64,000 nucleotides of DNA from Clostridia bacterium (GCA_017531505.1 JAFXKX010000009.1:62001-126000), one strand, 5' to 3'. Shown: positions 25,842-35,983, numbered from the stretch's first letter. Made by a program: numbers and translations. The notes: generated by a model from the letters alone, not told the origin.

Positions 25842-25866
25842 AAAAGCAGCCGTATTGGCTGCTTTT
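25842..25866 (-). terminator. Terminator of clpX
   Basis: AAAAGCAGCC (25842-25851) and GGCTGCTTTT (25857-25866) form a 10-bp stem followed on the minus strand by TTTATTT. It starts 1 nt after the clpX stop. Confidence 0.85.
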
Positions 25867-25867
25867 A

Positions 25868-27130
25868 TCAGTTTGCTTGTAAAGCAGGCTGCGAGTCCGA
25901 AATCAGCTTCAGCTTTTCAGGACGCCGTACTGCTTCTTTGGTAATGATACACTCCCGGATGTCTTTTCTGGAAGGAGCCTCATACATCGCATCGATCATG
26001 ATCGTTTCCAGAATAGAACGCAAACCTCTCGCACCGGTATTTCTCTCCAGTGCCAGAGTCGCTACCTCTTCAATGGCCTCATCCTCAAACTTCAATGTAA
26101 TACCATCCATGTCAAACAGTTTCTTATACTGTTTGACCAAAGAGTTTTTCGGTTCGGTCAGAATGTTCTTAAGCGCATCTTTATCCAGTGCTTCCAAAGT
26201 CACTACCATCGGGACACGGCCGATAAACTCGGGAATCAGGCCGAATTTCAACAGATCCTGAGGCAGCAATTCATTATACAGTTCCCCCAGATTTTTTTCC
26301 TGTTTGGTCTTTACATCGGCACCAAAGCCCATCGTTTTTTTGCCGACGCGCTGCTCGATAATGCTTTCCAGCCCTACGAATGCGCCGCCGCAAATAAACA
26401 GAATATTGGTAGTATCGATCTGCAGCATCTCCTGATGGGGATGCTTTCTGCCTCCCTGCGGCGGTACGCTGGCCACAGTTCCCTCAAGGATCTTGAGCAG
26501 TGCCTGCTGTACACCTTCACCGGATACATCTCTGGTGATGGAAGGATTCTCACTCTTACGGGCGATTTTATCGATCTCGTCGATATACACGATGCCGCGC
26601 TGCGCCTTTGCAATATCGCCGTTTGCTGCCTGAATCAATTTGAGCAGGATATTTTCTACGTCTTCACCTACATAGCCTGCTTCAGTCAGCGTGGTCGCAT
26701 CTGCAATGGCAAAGGGCACTTTCAGGATGCGTGCCAATGTCTGTGCCAGCAGCGTTTTGCCGCATCCGGTAGGGCCCAGCATCAGGATATTGCTCTTGGA
26801 AAGTTCCACGTCATCGTCATTCTTACCGGCAAAGATCCGTTTATAGTGATTATAAACGGATACTGCCAGATACTTTTTTGCCTTCGCCTGCCCGATCACA
26901 TAATCGTCCAATACATCAACGATCTCTGCCGGGGTAGGCAACTCAAAGGCCTCAGGCGCACTTTCTTCGACTGCAAACTCATCAGAAACGATCTCCTGAC
27001 AGAGTTCGATGCATTCATCACAGATGAATACGCCCGGACCGGCGATGATTCTTCTGACCTGATCCTGACTCTTTCCACAGAAAGAGCAGCGGACGGTCAT
27101 ATTGGTATCGTCAGACCTATTGTCGCTCAT
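25868..27130 (-). CDS. clpX: ATP-dependent Clp protease ATP-binding subunit ClpX
   Basis: ClpX unfolds substrates and feeds them into ClpP. The 420-residue protein has the N-terminal zinc-binding domain (CSFCGKSQ and CDECIELC), Walker [11 protein letters not shown], Walker [11 protein letters not shown], a pore loop GYVGEDVEN and the ClpP-binding IGF-like loop (KTMGFGADV). The ATG at 27130 is chosen over a GTG at 27136 because AAAGG is better spaced. clpP lies 12 nt upstream and is probably cotranscribed. Confidence 0.96.
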   Translation of the reverse strand: MSDNRSDDTNMTVRCSFCGKSQDQVRRIIAGPGVFICDECIELCQEIVSDEFAVEESAPEAFELPTPAEIVDVLDDYVIGQAKAKKYLAVSVYNHYKRIFAGKNDDDVELSKSNILMLGPTGCGKTLLAQTLARILKVPFAIADATTLTEAGYVGEDVENILLKLIQAANGDIAKAQRGIVYIDEIDKIARKSENPSITRDVSGEGVQQALLKILEGTVASVPPQGGRKHPHQEMLQIDTTNILFICGGAFVGLESIIEQRVGKKTMGFGADVKTKQEKNLGELYNELLPQDLLKFGLIPEFIGRVPMVVTLEALDKDALKNILTEPKNSLVKQYKKLFDMDGITLKFEDEAIEEVATLALERNTGARGLRSILETIMIDAMYEAPSRKDIRECIITKEAVRRPEKLKLISDSQPALQAN

Positions 27131-27142
27131 ATGCACCTTTCC

Positions 27143-27727
27143 TTATCTTTTTGCGGGAATCACTTCGTCAATGATTCCGTATTCCAGAGCCTCTGCCGCA
27201 GACATGTAGTAGTCTCTTTCCATATCTGCCTTCAGGCGCTCGATATCCTGACCGGTTCTCTCGGCCATGATATTGGTCAGTTTTTCTTTGATCTTCAGGA
27301 TCTGACGAGCCTGGATCTCAATATCCGTTGCCTGCCCTCTGGCACCGCCAAGAGGCTGGTGGATCATGATCTCACTATTGGGCAGTGCTTTACGCTTGCC
27401 CTTTGCGCCTGCATTGAGCAGGAACGCACCCATAGATGCTGCCATACCGATGCAGATGGTGGATACATCACACTTTACATACTGCATGGTGTCATAGATC
27501 GCCATACCTGCAGTCACAGAACCACCCGGGCTGTTGATATACATATAGATATCTTTATCGGGATCCTCTGCTTCCAGGAAGATCATCTGTGCTACAACCA
27601 GATTTGCCATCATATCATCGATCTCACCGGAGAGGAAGATGATACGGTCTTTGAGCAGTCTGGAGTAAATATCATAGGAGCGCTCGCCCCTGTTTGTTTG
27701 TTCTACTACGATGGGTACATAACTCAT
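27143..27727 (-). CDS. clpP: ATP-dependent Clp protease proteolytic subunit ClpP
   Basis: ClpP is the barrel-shaped serine protease of the Clp complexes. The 194-residue protein contains [16 protein letters not shown], the catalytic serine in [11 protein letters not shown], the histidine in MIHQPLGG, and the closing [15 protein letters not shown] lies 9 nt upstream of the ATG at 27727. It lies between tig and clpX in the common tig-clpP-clpX order. Confidence 0.97.
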   Translation of the reverse strand: MSYVPIVVEQTNRGERSYDIYSRLLKDRIIFLSGEIDDMMANLVVAQMIFLEAEDPDKDIYMYINSPGGSVTAGMAIYDTMQYVKCDVSTICIGMAASMGAFLLNAGAKGKRKALPNSEIMIHQPLGGARGQATDIEIQARQILKIKEKLTNIMAERTGQDIERLKADMERDYYMSAAEALEYGIIDEVIPAKR

Positions 27728-27780
27728 AACAGTCAACTCCTTTACTTATATTGCCTGTAACAAGCCCTACCCCGCGCAGA

Positions 27781-29103
27781 TTATTCTGCTTTGGTCTCTT
27801 CTTCTGCCTTGGCAGGTGCAACTACTTTAGCAATAGAGACGAGGTAGCGGCCCAGAGCGCTGAATGCTGCTCTGTTTTCAATATATTCCATAGAATCTGC
27901 ATCCAATTCCTTCTTCAGGTCTTCGATGCTCTTCTTCTGTGCTTCAGCAAATTCACCGAATACTTCGTTCAGATCTTCTTCGGTTGCCTTGATTGCTTCT
28001 TTTTCCTTGATGGCATCCAGTACCAACTGGGTCTTTACGCGGCGCTCAGAGCTGTTCTTGAGCATTTCACGCAGGGATGCTTCGGTCTGACCGGTGAACT
28101 GGAAGTACTGTTCCATGGTCATGCCCTGATACATCAGGTTGTAAGCCATTTCGTTCAGTTCCTGATCGATCTGAGTCTCTACCATAGAAGCGGGGATCTC
28201 CACCTTGCATTCGCTGACGATCTTTTCGATAATAGCGCTCTGCAGACGCATGGTGTTCTGCTCTTCGTTTCTCTTCTGGAGTTTTTCCTTCAGATCTGCT
28301 TTGTATTCTTCGAAAGTATCAAATTCAGATACATCCTGTGCAAATTCATCGTTTGCTTCGGGAACGATCTTTTCCTTGATAGCATTTACGGTAACTGCGA
28401 ATACAGCTGCCTTACCTGCCAGGGAAGCCTCATGGTACTCAGCGGGGAAGGTTACTTCGATATCCTTGGTTTCGCCAACATTCATACCTACTACGCCATC
28501 TTCGAAGCCGGGGATAAACATATTGGAACCCAGATCCAGAGACTGTGCTTCTGCGGTGCCGCCGTCAAACTTAACGCCATCAACGGTGCCGGAGTAGTCA
28601 ATGATAACTCTGTCGCCCATAGCAGCTGCGCGTTCTACATCTTCATAACGTGCGTTTGCTTCCAGAGCAGCTTTGACATCGTTTTCTACTGCCTCATCGG
28701 TCAGAGCGATTTCTTCGTATTCAACTTCTACACCTGCTGCATAGTCACACAGTTCTACTTCAGGCTTTACATATACCTGAGCGGTAACAACCATTGCTTC
28801 GCCGGCTTTTGCAGATACGATATCAACGTTTTCGGGACGGGATACTACGAACAGATCCAGTTCCTTTACAGCTGCCATATATGCTTCGGGGAAAGCTTCT
28901 TCAAAAGCCTCTTCAAAGAACAGACCTTCACCATAGTACTTTTCCAATACAGCCTTGGGTGCATGGCCTTTTCTGAAGCCGGGAACCTGCAGTTTGCCCT
29001 TGTTCTTCTGATAAGCCTTATTCTCACATGCGCTGAAAAGTTCTGCAGAGATCTCAAACTCAACCTGAACTTTATTCTTTTCGATTACTTTTACAGTAGC
29101 CAT
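27781..29103 (-). CDS. tig: Trigger factor
   Basis: Trigger factor is the ribosome-bound chaperone and peptidyl-prolyl isomerase. The 440-residue protein has the ribosome-binding signature VPGFRKGHAPKAVLEKYYG near residues 33-50, the FKBP domain with MGDRVIIDYSGTVDG, and the long helical C-terminal arms. The ATG at 29103 has GGGAGGAAA 5 nt upstream. A minus-strand TATAAT at 29189-29194 is a possible -10 box, but no good -35 box was found. clpP follows 53 nt downstream. Confidence 0.95.
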   Translation of the reverse strand: MATVKVIEKNKVQVEFEISAELFSACENKAYQKNKGKLQVPGFRKGHAPKAVLEKYYGEGLFFEEAFEEAFPEAYMAAVKELDLFVVSRPENVDIVSAKAGEAMVVTAQVYVKPEVELCDYAAGVEVEYEEIALTDEAVENDVKAALEANARYEDVERAAAMGDRVIIDYSGTVDGVKFDGGTAEAQSLDLGSNMFIPGFEDGVVGMNVGETKDIEVTFPAEYHEASLAGKAAVFAVTVNAIKEKIVPEANDEFAQDVSEFDTFEEYKADLKEKLQKRNEEQNTMRLQSAIIEKIVSECKVEIPASMVETQIDQELNEMAYNLMYQGMTMEQYFQFTGQTEASLREMLKNSSERRVKTQLVLDAIKEKEAIKATEEDLNEVFGEFAEAQKKSIEDLKKELDADSMEYIENRAAFSALGRYLVSIAKVVAPAKAEEETKAE

Positions 29104-29238
29104 TCTGTTTCCTCCCGCTGCATTTACGCAGCTCCAGTTCATCTTATGATTTTTATTTTTTGACACACAAAAAAATGCCTATAGGCACATTATAGTTTAG
29201 CATAAACCAATTTTGTATGCAATAACTATTTTACGCAT

Positions 29239-29266
29239 AAAAAATCACGGAGATTTCTCTCCGTGA
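29239..29266 (-). terminator. Terminator of rnpB
   Basis: TCACGGAGA (29245-29253) and TCTCCGTGA (29258-29266) form a 9-bp stem with a TTTC loop, followed on the minus strand by TTTTTT (29239-29244). Confidence 0.9.
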
Positions 29267-29269
29267 AAA

Positions 29270-29614
29270 AAAGTAGGATCGAGACGGCTCATACGCCGAG
29301 TTCTGTTTATATGACCATCTGTCTAGGCCTGTTGTTGCCAACAGGCTCGAGCGATTACACGAAGCTTAACGGGCCGCTATTCAATGCTCCTATATCAATC
29401 TTGCACCGGACGGGGTTTACAGGGAACCAAAGTTACCATTGGCTCCGGTGAGCTCTTACCTCGCCTTTCCACCCTTGCAGCTTGCGCTGCGGTATATTTC
29501 TGTTGCACTTTCCTTGAAGTCGCCTTCACCGGGCGTTACCCGGCGTCCTGCCCTGTGGTGCTCGGACGTTCCTCACCTCTTGCGAGCCGCGGTCATTTGT
29601 TCCGCTCGATCCAA
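29270..29614 (-). ncRNA. rnpB: RNase P RNA, bacterial type A
   Basis: This is the catalytic RNA that trims 5' leaders from pre-tRNAs. Read on the minus strand, the conserved elements appear in order: GAGGAACGTCCGAGC with CACAGGGCAG, the CGCCGGGTAACGCCCGG hairpin, GAAAGTGCAACAGAAATA with TACCGC, GGTAAGAGCTCACCG, AGACAGATGGT and ACAGAACTCGGC. The ends pair as stem P1: GGATCGAG (5' end near 29612) with CTCGATCC (29276-29283). The length is about 340 nt; the exact ends are estimates. The 5' end lies fewer than 10 nt after the stop codon of the upstream protein gene, and a terminator closes it. Confidence 0.93.
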
Positions 29615-29620
29615 ACTTTG

Positions 29621-30343
29621 TTACAAAACAATCAGTATTCTGCCGCAGTTTTCACAGGTTACAATACCGTCCCCTTTCAGGATCCTGCCGGAAACGCCTG
29701 CAGGCAGCTGCATATTGCATCCATTGCAGCGGCTGTTTTCCAGTATTGCCACCGGATTGGGGCGGAATCCCTTAATACGGTTATATTCTGCCAGTATTTC
29801 CGGGGAAATATTCTGCGCAGCTTCTTTTACAGCGTTTTCCAACGCCTGTTGTTCACCGCTTCCGCTATCCAATTCCTTCTGATGCTCTACCTTGAGCATA
29901 TCGTATTCTTTCTTTGCGGAAAGCATTTTCTGCAGCAATTCACGTACCGTCTTATCTGCCTGTTCCACTTCATCATGCATACTCTGCAGATCTTCCTTCA
30001 GTTTGCCGGATTTATTGACAACTGCAGTAGCCTGCTTGATCAGTGTCTTTGCCTGTTCCGCATCCAGTTCATCGTCATCACATTCGCTGTAATAGCTGAT
30101 GTCCTTTTCCAGTTCTTCCAGTTCTGCTTCCAATCCTGCATACTGTTTTTCAATGGACTGCATCTCGCCCTGCATCTGCAGTGCGCGTGCCTCCATATTA
30201 TTTACTTTCTTCTGGCTGTTTTTCAGATATCTCTGCAACTTTACCAGACGCTTTCTGGTAGGCGTATCTTTCAGCGCCGCCTTAAACTGATCGAGGGCCA
30301 TATCCTTCTGCTGATATTCCCACAACTGATTCCATTGTTCCAT
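29621..30343 (-). CDS. C4-type zinc ribbon protein with long coiled coil
   Basis: A 240-residue protein. About 175 residues of heptad-rich coiled coil (TRKRLVKLQRYLKNSQKKV through LQKMLSAKKEYDML) are followed by a C-terminal zinc ribbon with SRCNGCNM and VTCENCGR. Proteins of this build are widespread beside nif3 and have been suggested to bind nucleic acids; the function is not established. GGAGG lies upstream of the ATG. It sits between nif3 and rnpB on the same strand. Confidence 0.85.
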   Translation of the reverse strand: MEQWNQLWEYQQKDMALDQFKAALKDTPTRKRLVKLQRYLKNSQKKVNNMEARALQMQGEMQSIEKQYAGLEAELEELEKDISYYSECDDDELDAEQAKTLIKQATAVVNKSGKLKEDLQSMHDEVEQADKTVRELLQKMLSAKKEYDMLKVEHQKELDSGSGEQQALENAVKEAAQNISPEILAEYNRIKGFRPNPVAILENSRCNGCNMQLPAGVSGRILKGDGIVTCENCGRILIVL

Positions 30344-30398
30344 CGGTACCTCCTTATGCCGTAATTACTCGTCTACTCTTGTCAGATACCCAAAGCGC

Positions 30399-31214
30399 TC
30401 ATACCACCTGATAGGGGCGCGCTTCAGCTTCGGAGCGTTTTACCGTCAAATTATATTGTAACTGAAAAAATTCTTTTTGTAAACACGTGGTCAAATAATC
30501 GGAAAACAACACTTCTGTGTCATAATGTCCTGCCTCAAACAGAGCGATCCCCAGATTGCGTGCTTCCTGATACATATTATGCTTCACTTCACCGGTGATC
30601 AATGCATCTGCCCCTGCCCGGACAGTCTCTGCCATAAAGTCTCCTCCGGATCCTCCCACACAAGCCACCTTTACAATGGGCTTTTCTGTACCTACCATAT
30701 TTACCGCAGCAGCACCCAGCTTCTGTTTGATATAGTTTGCCGCTTGTTCTGCAGACATTGTCTGGGGCAGCACCCCCACCGTGCCCGCGATCATAAGCGG
30801 CCTGCTCTGATCATCATATCGTTCCACCGCCAGCGGTACTATCTCACTGCAGCCCAATTTTTGAGCCAATGCAATATTCAGGCCTTGCGGTGCACAGTCA
30901 AAGGAAGTATGTGCGCAATAAATGTTGATCCCTGCACGCACCGCCTCCATCGCCACCCCGCAAACCGGATCATCATACATCCATTTTCCGGGGGCATGGA
31001 ACAATAACGGATGATGGGACAATACCGTATCTGCCCCGATCCTTTTTGCCTCCTCCAGCACAGCATATGTCACATCCAGACAAACCAAAATACTGCGGAT
31101 CTCTTCATGACAACGGATATTCCAGCCGCTGTTATCCCAATCATACGCAGCCTTCAGGGGCGCATAGTTTTCTACTACATCTGCAAATTGTGCTGTGGTC
31201 AATGCCTGTGTCAT
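30399..31214 (-). CDS. Nif3-like dinuclear metal centre protein
   Basis: A 271-residue member of the Nif3/YqfO (GTP cyclohydrolase I type 2-like) family. Metal ligands appear in VLSHHPLLF, CAHTSFDCA and the C-terminal FEAGHYDTE. The short form lacks the PII-like insertion seen in some YqfO proteins. Biochemical role unsettled. The start overlaps the trmK stop codon (ATGA), the conserved Firmicutes trmK-nif3 pair. Confidence 0.9.
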   Translation of the reverse strand: MTQALTTAQFADVVENYAPLKAAYDWDNSGWNIRCHEEIRSILVCLDVTYAVLEEAKRIGADTVLSHHPLLFHAPGKWMYDDPVCGVAMEAVRAGINIYCAHTSFDCAPQGLNIALAQKLGCSEIVPLAVERYDDQSRPLMIAGTVGVLPQTMSAEQAANYIKQKLGAAAVNMVGTEKPIVKVACVGGSGGDFMAETVRAGADALITGEVKHNMYQEARNLGIALFEAGHYDTEVLFSDYLTTCLQKEFFQLQYNLTVKRSEAEARPYQVV

Positions 31215-31891
31215 AATTGCATTCCTTTCTGCCGGGCGGCTTTATACATATCCAGACGCACCTGCAATCTGGGAAGTTCGGGACTATCCTGCGCCTGATC
31301 TACTATAGTCTGAAATTTGTTGATCATATATTCCATGTATTCCAAAAACCGCTCTTTGCTGCGCATCAATTCCGGTTTGCCCGTAAAGCATTCTGCAGAT
31401 GTATATGCCTGCGCCTGTGCAGGAACAATCCGCATAATGGGATAGTATTTTCCATCCTCTTCAACGATATCCTCTTCCTCAATGCACAAGTGCATTTGCG
31501 GCAGACTGCTTCTTACCAGATCCACATTGCTCTGGGGCGAAATGACCAGCCAATCGGCCTTTCTCACAACTTCGGGACGATCCTGTAAAATATGCAGGAT
31601 CATTTGTCCGCCCATGCCCGATATTACGATCCCTTCGGCTTCACCGGGCTGCAGCACCTGTATTCCGTCACCTACACGGCACTCTGTCTTATCTGCCAGA
31701 CCTCGTTCGCTAAATAAAGCCTGTGCTTTTGCTATGGATTTTTCGCTGATATCCGATGCTATGATCCGTTCTGCCAGCCCACGCCACAATAGCGCAGCGC
31801 TGGTCAATCCATGATCTGCGCCGATATCCGCAGCAGTCTTTACCGATTTGCAAAGATCCACGATCCGTTTGATACGGGTGCTTGTCGTCAT
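31211..31891 (-). CDS. trmK: tRNA (adenine(22)-N1)-methyltransferase TrmK
   Basis: TrmK methylates N1 of A22 in tRNAs using S-adenosylmethionine. The 226-residue protein has the SAM-binding TAADIGADHGLTSAALL, ASDISEKSIAKA, the GDGIQVL segment, the family motif ISGMGGQMI and LVISPQSNVDLVR. The ATG at 31891 has AAAGGA 8 nt upstream. An upstream in-frame ATG at 31942 lies inside the rpoD terminator and has no ribosome binding site. Notably, that terminator repeats the start-codon sequence ATGACGAC. Confidence 0.92.
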   Translation of the reverse strand: MTTSTRIKRIVDLCKSVKTAADIGADHGLTSAALLWRGLAERIIASDISEKSIAKAQALFSERGLADKTECRVGDGIQVLQPGEAEGIVISGMGGQMILHILQDRPEVVRKADWLVISPQSNVDLVRSSLPQMHLCIEEEDIVEEDGKYYPIMRIVPAQAQAYTSAECFTGKPELMRSKERFLEYMEYMINKFQTIVDQAQDSPELPRLQVRLDMYKAARQKGMQL

Positions 31892-31917
31892 TGTCTGTAT
31901 CCTTTCTTTCTGAAAAC

Positions 31918-31946
31918 AAAAATGACGATGGTTGGTCGTCATTTTT
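31918..31946 (-). terminator. Terminator of rpoD, arms match the trmK start
   Basis: AAAAATGACGA (31918-31928) and TCGTCATTTTT (31936-31946) form an 11-bp stem with a 7-nt loop, 6 nt after the rpoD stop, ending in TTTTTGTTTTC on the minus strand. The 3' arm UCGUCAUU is also complementary to AAUGACGA at the trmK start codon (31891), so an alternative pairing exists. Confidence 0.8.
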
Positions 31947-31951
31947 GCGGA

Positions 31952-33094
31952 TCATTCAAGATAATCTCTTAACTTTTTACTGCGGCTGGGATGGCGCAGC
32001 TTGCGCAAAGCCTTTGCCTCGATCTGACGGATACGCTCTCTGGTGACCTGGAACTCTTTGCCCACTTCCTCCAGCGTTCTTGCTCTACCGTCATCCAGAC
32101 CGAATCTCAGTTTCAACACTTTCTTTTCACGGTCGGTCAATGTATCCAATACATCCAGCAGCTGCTCTTTGAGCAATGTAAATGCAGCGGCTTCTGCAGG
32201 TGCGGGTGCATCTTCATCCGGGATAAAGTCACCCAGATGACTGTCTTCCTCTTCGCCGATAGGCGTTTCCAAAGATACCGGTTCCTGTGCGATTTTCAAG
32301 ATCTCGCGCACCTTTTCTTCAGGCATGTCCATTTCTTTGGCCAATTCTTCAGGAGACGGATCTCTGCCGTATTGCTGCAGCAGCTGACGGGATACACGGA
32401 TCAATTTATTGATGGTTTCCACCATGTGTACCGGAATACGAATGGTACGTGCCTGATCTGCGATCGCTCTGGTTATTGCCTGACGGATCCACCATGTTGC
32501 ATAGGTAGAGAACTTGTACCCCTTGGTATAGTCAAACTTTTCAACCGCCTTGATCAGACCCAGATTACCTTCCTGAATCAGGTCAAGGAACAACATACCT
32601 CTGCCTACATAGCGTTTTGCAATACTGACAACCAGTCTCAGGTTTGCCTCAGCCAGTTTCTGCTTGGCATACTCGTCGCCCTCGCTCATACGGATCGCCA
32701 AATCGCGCTCTTCATCAGCAGACAACAGCGGCACCTTACCGATCTCCTTGAGATACATACGCACCGGGTCATCGATACTGATCGTATCCGGTACCAGACT
32801 CTCCAGATTGCCTTCCTTGCTGCCTTCGTTTTCTTTCATCAAATCCTTATCGGCTTCCAGATCGGCATCATCTTCGATGATTTCAATATTCAGGCTTTCC
32901 AGCGCATCGTAGAGCTTATCCATCTCTTCTGCCTTGACATTCACGCCTTCCAGCATATCGGCCATCTCTTTACTGGAAATGGACCCTTTTTCTTTGGCAA
33001 AGGCCAACAGTTTACGAACAGCTTCCCGCTTATCGTTGCGTGGCTGCCGTGTCTGTTTTTCACCCTTATCCTGTTTTGTGGTAGCTTTACTCAA
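31952..33094 (-). CDS. rpoD: Primary sigma factor RpoD/SigA
   Basis: This is the vegetative sigma factor that directs RNA polymerase to TTGACA/TATAAT promoters. The 380-residue protein has region 1.2 ([12 protein letters not shown]), region 2 ([20 protein letters not shown]), region 3, and region 4 with the helix-turn-helix [18 protein letters not shown]. Acidic region 1.1 is short, as in Firmicutes. A TTG at 33094 lies 8 nt after AGAAGG and seems the better start; a GTG at 33103 overlaps the dnaG stop but directly abuts that sequence. The order dgt-dnaG-rpoD is the classical macromolecular synthesis operon, without rpsU here. Confidence 0.95.
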   Translation of the reverse strand: MSKATTKQDKGEKQTRQPRNDKREAVRKLLAFAKEKGSISSKEMADMLEGVNVKAEEMDKLYDALESLNIEIIEDDADLEADKDLMKENEGSKEGNLESLVPDTISIDDPVRMYLKEIGKVPLLSADEERDLAIRMSEGDEYAKQKLAEANLRLVVSIAKRYVGRGMLFLDLIQEGNLGLIKAVEKFDYTKGYKFSTYATWWIRQAITRAIADQARTIRIPVHMVETINKLIRVSRQLLQQYGRDPSPEELAKEMDMPEEKVREILKIAQEPVSLETPIGEEEDSHLGDFIPDEDAPAPAEAAAFTLLKEQLLDVLDTLTDREKKVLKLRFGLDDGRARTLEEVGKEFQVTRERIRQIEAKALRKLRHPSRSKKLRDYLE

Positions 33095-33099
33095 TCTAT

Positions 33100-34857
33100 T
33101 CACCTTCTAAAAAAATTATCGTTCAACTTGTGCAATGATGCATTCAGCATCGATACTTCCTTCATTGCCGCAGCCCGTTGTGCAGCATCCATATTCTGCA
33201 TGGAGGCGATCAAATTATCTCTTTTTTCTTTCAACCGACCGATCTCGATCCGCTTGATCAATGTCTCGGCATAATCATCTGCCGCAGTTCCTTCGGGAAT
33301 ATCCTGATGCAGTTTTTCGGCCAATTGTCCACTCTCCACAGAAAACACGGATAATAATTCGGCACAAGTAGGCAAAATTCCTTTTTTTATTTCCTCAAAA
33401 ATGTGAAAAATTATTTTTTTATGCAGTTCCTCACGGAATATGTCGGTATACCGCTCGGAATTATTCTGCAGCAAGTCCGGGCGCTCCATGATCAAGGCGA
33501 TGAGTTTTTCCTCGTCTGTACTTTCTTTTGCGAACGGCACTTTCTCTTCTGCGGGCAGATCGCTCTTCTTTTCGGTCCGTTCCTTGCCCATTTGCTTATA
33601 CAGACTGTTTTCACTAAGGCCTGTATCCATCGCCAGATGGCGTACATACCGTTCCTTTTCCAGTTCGTTTTCCAATTTGCTAATGATCTCTACGGCGCGC
33701 GTTGCATATTCCACTACCTGATCCGCTTCATCCAGATCAAAGTCTCGCTTCAATGCCCGGAGTTTGAATTCCGTACCGCTCAGCGACTCTTTTGCAAGCT
33801 TGACAAACATATCTTTGCCATATTTCTTCGCCACATCATCGGGATCCAATCCATCCGGCATCACCATCACCGAGATTTTTATACCGTCTGCCTGCAGCAT
33901 ATCGATGGCACGCAGTGAGGCATTGATACCGGCATTATCGCCGTCATAACACAGATACACCCGATTGGTATATTTCTTGATCAGACGGATCTGTTCTTTA
34001 GTCAACGCCGTACCCAAGGAAGCCACTGCATTGTCAATACCCACCGCACGCAATCCTACTACATCCATATACCCTTCTGTCAGTATGATGTTTTTGAGAT
34101 TGTGCTTTTTCCGTACCTGATTCAACGCATATAAATGATACCGTTTATTGAACAGATACGTTTCTCCGCTGTTCAGATACTTGGGTTCGCCTTGATCCAT
34201 AACACGGCCGCCAAAACCAATGACATCTCCAAAGGCATTCTGAATCGGGAACATAACGCGATTTCTGAAAAAGTCATAGTTTTTACCGTCCCGGGAGCGA
34301 ACCACACCCGCATCCATCATTTCACGCAGCGAATATCCCTTTGCCGATAAAAACCGATAAGCGTCATCGTAGGCATCTTTTGCATAGCCGATTCCATAGG
34401 TCCGGATCACATTTGCGATCTTGCGTTTGTGCAAATACTCTACCGCAGCCTTACCGCCCGGCCCCTTCAGATTATCGTGATAATGCAGTGCCAGTTCTTT
34501 CATCATGCCCTGCAAGCGCTTTGTATATTCGCGTTTCTTCTGATAGGCCTCGTTATCCTGCACTTCGGGCATTTCCATCCCTACACGCTCCGCAAGAAAT
34601 TCGATGGCTTCCATGTAGGACATCTTTTCCTGCTCCATGATAAAGTTGACTACACCGCCACCTTTTTTACAGGAAAAACAATAGAACATCTGCTTTTCGG
34701 GAGTAACACAAAAGGACGGATTTTTTTCCGCATGCCAGGGGCAAGCCGCCCATAACCGTGTACCCTTCTTTTCCAGATGCACATATTCGCCGATCACATC
34801 GACAATATCATTTTTGTCCAACAGCTGCGAGAGCCATTCATCATTGAATCTAGCCAA
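33100..34857 (-). CDS. dnaG: DNA primase DnaG
   Basis: DnaG makes RNA primers at the replication fork. The 585-residue protein has the CHC2 zinc finger ([11 protein letters not shown] with YCFSC), the TOPRIM core with [10 protein letters not shown] and [10 protein letters not shown], and a C-terminal helicase-binding domain. It begins with a TTG at 34857, with AGGAG 6-7 nt upstream and no better ATG near. It lies 9 nt downstream of dgt and overlaps the rpoD start region. Confidence 0.95.
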   Translation of the reverse strand: MARFNDEWLSQLLDKNDIVDVIGEYVHLEKKGTRLWAACPWHAEKNPSFCVTPEKQMFYCFSCKKGGGVVNFIMEQEKMSYMEAIEFLAERVGMEMPEVQDNEAYQKKREYTKRLQGMMKELALHYHDNLKGPGGKAAVEYLHKRKIANVIRTYGIGYAKDAYDDAYRFLSAKGYSLREMMDAGVVRSRDGKNYDFFRNRVMFPIQNAFGDVIGFGGRVMDQGEPKYLNSGETYLFNKRYHLYALNQVRKKHNLKNIILTEGYMDVVGLRAVGIDNAVASLGTALTKEQIRLIKKYTNRVYLCYDGDNAGINASLRAIDMLQADGIKISVMVMPDGLDPDDVAKKYGKDMFVKLAKESLSGTEFKLRALKRDFDLDEADQVVEYATRAVEIISKLENELEKERYVRHLAMDTGLSENSLYKQMGKERTEKKSDLPAEEKVPFAKESTDEEKLIALIMERPDLLQNNSERYTDIFREELHKKIIFHIFEEIKKGILPTCAELLSVFSVESGQLAEKLHQDIPEGTAADDYAETLIKRIEIGRLKEKRDNLIASMQNMDAAQRAAAMKEVSMLNASLHKLNDNFFRR

Positions 34858-34866
34858 AACCTACTC

Positions 34867-35883
34867 CTATAATAATGCCCAGCCATGGGGCACAAAAAAC
34901 TCCTGAAACTTCATGACGGCAAACTTATCCGTCATGCCTGCGATATAGTCTGCGATACATACCATCAGACCATCCCGCTCTATATGGATCCGTTCATCTT
35001 CCGGCAGCGCTTCCGGATGCTTCATATAATATTCCATCAGCAGGAAGATGACATCCTTGACTTTCTTTTCTTCTTCTTTGGCGGGGCTGCCCACATACAC
35101 TTCCTGAAACATATATTCACGCAGCCGATCGGTCGCCCATGCAACATCCTTGCTCATACACAGTTTGGGTTTGCCGAAACTCTGCTCCACAATATCGGTG
35201 ATCATAGTATTCAGCCGTTCGCTGTGCCCTCTACCCAGAATGTCCATACACTCCTTTGGCAAATCATCAATGGTGATGATCCCGGCTCGCAATGCGTCGT
35301 CAATATCATGATTGAGATACGCAATGCGGTCTGCAAAATTGACAGCCATACCTTCCAGCGTTTCAGGTGTTCTGCTCTTTTTATGATTGAGGATACCGTC
35401 CCGTACTTCATAAGTCAGATTAAGACCCTTCCCGTTTTCCAAGGTATCCACAATACGCAGACTTTGCTCATTATGCCAAAATTCCAGATCGATATTATTT
35501 TCCCGATAAAACTGTGTGATCGCCACCTCACCGGCATGTCCGAAGGGAGTATGCCCCAAATCATGTCCCAAAGCCGCCGCTTCGGTCAGATCTTCATTCA
35601 GCGCAAGGCACCGCGCAATGGTGCGGGAGATTTGTGCGACTTCCAGCGTATGTGTGAGCCGCGTACGATAGTGGCTGCCTTCGGGGTTGATAAATACCTG
35701 TGTCTTATCCTTTAACCGACGGAATGCTTTGCAATGGATGATGCGGTCACGATCGCGCATATACTCGGTACGCATATCGCTCTCTTCAATAGGCGTACGG
35801 CGACCTTTGCTGTTTTCGCACAGCATCGCATAGGGGGAAAGTGTTTCCCGTTCTCTTTTGTAGAAAACCTCTCTCAGCAGCAT
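34867..35883 (-). CDS. dgt: Deoxyguanosinetriphosphate triphosphohydrolase-like protein
   Basis: An HD-domain phosphohydrolase of 338 residues that probably cleaves dNTPs to nucleoside and tripolyphosphate. It shows HCKAFRRLKDKTQVF, SHYRTRLTHTLEVAQ, the HD motif ALGHDLGHTPFGHAGE, and the later NFADRIAYLNHDIDDA. Gram-positive genomes usually carry it upstream of dnaG, as here. The ATG at 35883 has GGAGG 5 nt upstream; an earlier ATG at 35895 contains that ribosome binding site. Confidence 0.92.
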   Translation of the reverse strand: MLLREVFYKRERETLSPYAMLCENSKGRRTPIEESDMRTEYMRDRDRIIHCKAFRRLKDKTQVFINPEGSHYRTRLTHTLEVAQISRTIARCLALNEDLTEAAALGHDLGHTPFGHAGEVAITQFYRENNIDLEFWHNEQSLRIVDTLENGKGLNLTYEVRDGILNHKKSRTPETLEGMAVNFADRIAYLNHDIDDALRAGIITIDDLPKECMDILGRGHSERLNTMITDIVEQSFGKPKLCMSKDVAWATDRLREYMFQEVYVGSPAKEEEKKVKDVIFLLMEYYMKHPEALPEDERIHIERDGLMVCIADYIAGMTDKFAVMKFQEFFVPHGWALL

Positions 35884-35946
35884 AGCATCCTCCATTTCTC
35901 CATATTAAGTATTTGACATTTTCGCCAAAATCCCTTTTTTTCATAG

Positions 35947-35975
35947 AAAAAACCGATGCGATGCCGCATCGGTTT
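35947..35975 (-). terminator. Terminator of rny
   Basis: AAACCGATGCG (35950-35960) and CGCATCGGTTT (35965-35975) form an 11-bp stem with a 4-nt loop, followed by TTTTTT-rich sequence on the minus strand, 8 nt after the rny stop. Confidence 0.88.
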
Positions 35976-35983
35976 TGTTCTTC

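Noticed and set aside
25732-25867. CIRCE or CtsR operators near lon, clpP or clpX
   Set aside because: No inverted CIRCE arms and no GGTCAAA repeats were found upstream of these genes.
29176-29187. Palindrome TGCCTATAGGCA followed by a T-run in the tig leader as an attenuator
   Set aside because: The stem is only four pairs with a usable loop, and it overlaps the probable transcript start after the TATAAT box.
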